Assembly: GCA_026396205.1 (NCBI GenBank)
Contig: JAPLXF010000027.1
Location: 1-5,274, forward strand
Direction: 5' to 3'
Origin: Candidatus Moraniibacteriota bacterium
GTDB taxonomy: Bacteria; Patescibacteriota; Minisyncoccia; Moranbacterales; UBA2206
Length of the DNA: 5,274 bases
Below, one piece after another: positions 4,085 through 5,274 of this stretch; position 1 is the first letter of the stretch, and every line of letters begins with the position of its first letter. Both the position numbers and the translations under genes were made by a program. The notes below the pieces were generated by a model. It was given only the letters and a program-made list of their open reading frames with translations, did no database searches and had not been told where the DNA came from.

Positions 4085-5274
4085 ATGAAAAAACTAATTG
4101 CTTCGATCATTATGTTAGCGCTGATTTACTCTGGCGCGGCATATGCGTCGGAGTATATCTACACTGTTAAGAAGGGCAATTGCCTTATCCGAATCGGGAA
4201 AAAATTAAACGCGGACTGGAACAAGATTGCTCTGGATAACAACATTAAACCGCCGTCGTATACAATTTACCCGAATCAAAAGCTTGTTATAAATTGCGAA
4301 CCGGAAAAAATAAAAAATACGGAAGTAAAATCTGAAACTTCCGATCTCGCCGCAAAAAGAGTTTTAAAGCGCGAGAAAATCAATACAATCAACATCGGAC
4401 GTGAAAAAGCAACGGCTTCAGTTGCAGAAGAATCCCAAATTAAAGAATATAATAGGGATGATGTGGGAACTGATATGTTCACTGGAACTAAAGAGAAAGC
4501 CATTATGCTATTAGGTTTTCCTGCTGGTTCTATTCTGAAATATGACGGCGGCGCACCTGACAAGGGTCGCGACAACTTAAAAAAAGGCGACGAGGTATGG
4601 ATGACACATGGAAAAAACAAAGTTGACCACTACAAGGTTAATTTGGACACTCCGGAACGTTCGCTTCGTTACCAAGTTCTTGATAAGGACGGGAACTTTT
4701 TAGGCTATGCCTATTGGATGTTTGCCTGTTTTAACTGGTACCGTAAAATCGAACTGGCGCCAGCACCTGCATCAATGGAAAAACCGGAAATGGCTCCAAT
4801 AACTCCATTTGGAGTTCCTGGGGAAATTAAAAAACCCATGGAAGTTCCCAGAGCGAAATGGGATCTGGAACACGAACCAATCATCGGGGTCTACTACTGG
4901 GAAAATAAACTGGCCGAAGGTTGGGGAGGCTACGGCGAAGATGTAGAATGGTTCCGACGAAGCTTTGGCACCCGGGGATACTGGGAAAACGGCTGGGCTC
5001 CCGGAGTTGGAGTCTACGGATATTATTCCGAAGGCCAATCCTTTAATGGTTCCGCCTACGAGTGGGTGGAAAAAGGATTCGGTCCGCAACTTGGAATTAA
5101 ATATCTCGGCCAGGACGCAGAAGGCAGATTCTGGCAGTGGCAACTCAAAGCCCGTTTTGTTTGGGAAGGTGGAATCAGGCGGCCCAGGTTCACTTTCCGA
5201 GAGCGTTTCCGTTACGCCAGTGAATGGTCGCCTTTCTGCCGGCAAAGCAATGTCAGAAAGCGCAAGCCTTCGCC
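4085..5274 (+). CDS. Exported LysM protein with beta-rich C-terminal domain, incomplete at the right edge
   Basis: The start is fixed by a near-perfect Shine-Dalgarno AAGGAGGTG (4072-4080) just before ATG 4085. The frame stays open for 396 residues to the window end. Residues 1-21 are a signal peptide with cleavage after AYA. Residues 24-70 are a LysM domain (YTVKKGN ... IALDNNI ... IYPNQKLVI), which in this family binds the N-acetylglucosamine chains of peptidoglycan. Cys33 and Cys71 flank it and could bond. A Lys/Glu-rich linker (72-120) leads to a mixed domain (121-224) ending in an aromatic FACFNWYRKIEL strand. A Pro-rich hinge (225-256) follows, then a Trp/Tyr/Gly-rich region (257-361) of alternating strands (GVGVYGYYSEG, GPQLGIKYLG, WQWQLKARFVWE) like beta-barrel or beta-sandwich surface domains. 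The last ~35 codons become Arg-rich, unlike the rest, so a frameshift near 5165-5190 is possible. It is probably co-transcribed with the lipoprotein gene. Confidence 0.85.
   Translation, partial: MKKLIASIIMLALIYSGAAYASEYIYTVKKGNCLIRIGKKLNADWNKIALDNNIKPPSYTIYPNQKLVINCEPEKIKNTEVKSETSDLAAKRVLKREKINTINIGREKATASVAEESQIKEYNRDDVGTDMFTGTKEKAIMLLGFPAGSILKYDGGAPDKGRDNLKKGDEVWMTHGKNKVDHYKVNLDTPERSLRYQVLDKDGNFLGYAYWMFACFNWYRKIELAPAPASMEKPEMAPITPFGVPGEIKKPMEVPRAKWDLEHEPIIGVYYWENKLAEGWGGYGEDVEWFRRSFGTRGYWENGWAPGVGVYGYYSEGQSFNGSAYEWVEKGFGPQLGIKYLGQDAEGRFWQWQLKARFVWEGGIRRPRFTFRERFRYASEWSPFCRQSNVRKRKPS

Noticed and set aside
4772..5245. 157-codon open frame on the minus strand inside the LysM gene
   Set aside because: It overlaps a well-supported LysM/signal-peptide gene on the + strand, has no Shine-Dalgarno site, and its translation shows no recognisable domain. 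It is a frame shadow.

Overview
The window reads as a bacterial chromosomal stretch with every recognisable gene on the + strand. I lean towards a Patescibacteria (CPR, Parcubacteria-like) genome. The reasons are a divergent trypsin-like/PDZ protein and a Wzz-like two-transmembrane relic whose wording (GPIVEKNPS before the second membrane helix) I associate with that group. AT-rich intergenic DNA with TTGACA-17-TGnTAnnnT promoters fits this. The assignment is from memory and is not proven.

Layout. (1) 2-619: the C-terminal part of an HtrA-like protein, a trypsin-fold remnant plus a PDZ domain. Its GNSGGP-type motif reads FAGGP, so the nucleophile serine is an alanine. A hairpin-plus-T terminator follows (649-671), then a 100-bp palindrome-ended structured repeat (672-771), then a promoter (776-804). 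(2) 880-2037: a 385-residue secreted protein of unknown function. It has an N-terminal DWW...FFFGID domain and two copies of a ~90-residue beta-rich module. Again a strong terminator (2062-2099), a second copy of the repeat type (2100-2202), a hairpin with a T-run on the minus strand (2211-2255) and a promoter (2274-2302) follow. (3) 2328-2889: a broken Wzz/chain-length-determinant-like gene. The first membrane helix lies in one frame, the rest in another, and the middle of the outside domain seems to be missing. (4) 3114-4055: a probable lipoprotein of unknown family, preceded by a structured leader. (5) 4085 to the right edge: an exported LysM protein with a beta-strand-rich, aromatic C-terminal domain, incomplete in the window and probably co-transcribed with (4).

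How they fit together. The common theme is the cell surface: a probable non-catalytic, peptide-binding HtrA relative, a secreted multi-domain protein, a decayed polysaccharide chain-length-type membrane protein, a lipoprotein and a peptidoglycan-binding LysM protein. The three intact exported genes all begin MKK, have strong Shine-Dalgarno sites and encode signal peptides. No tRNA, rRNA, CRISPR array or transposase was found. The most unusual items are the two matching ~100-bp structured elements, each wedged between a terminator and the next promoter, the Ser-to-Ala protease motif, and the internal duplication in the 880-2037 product.
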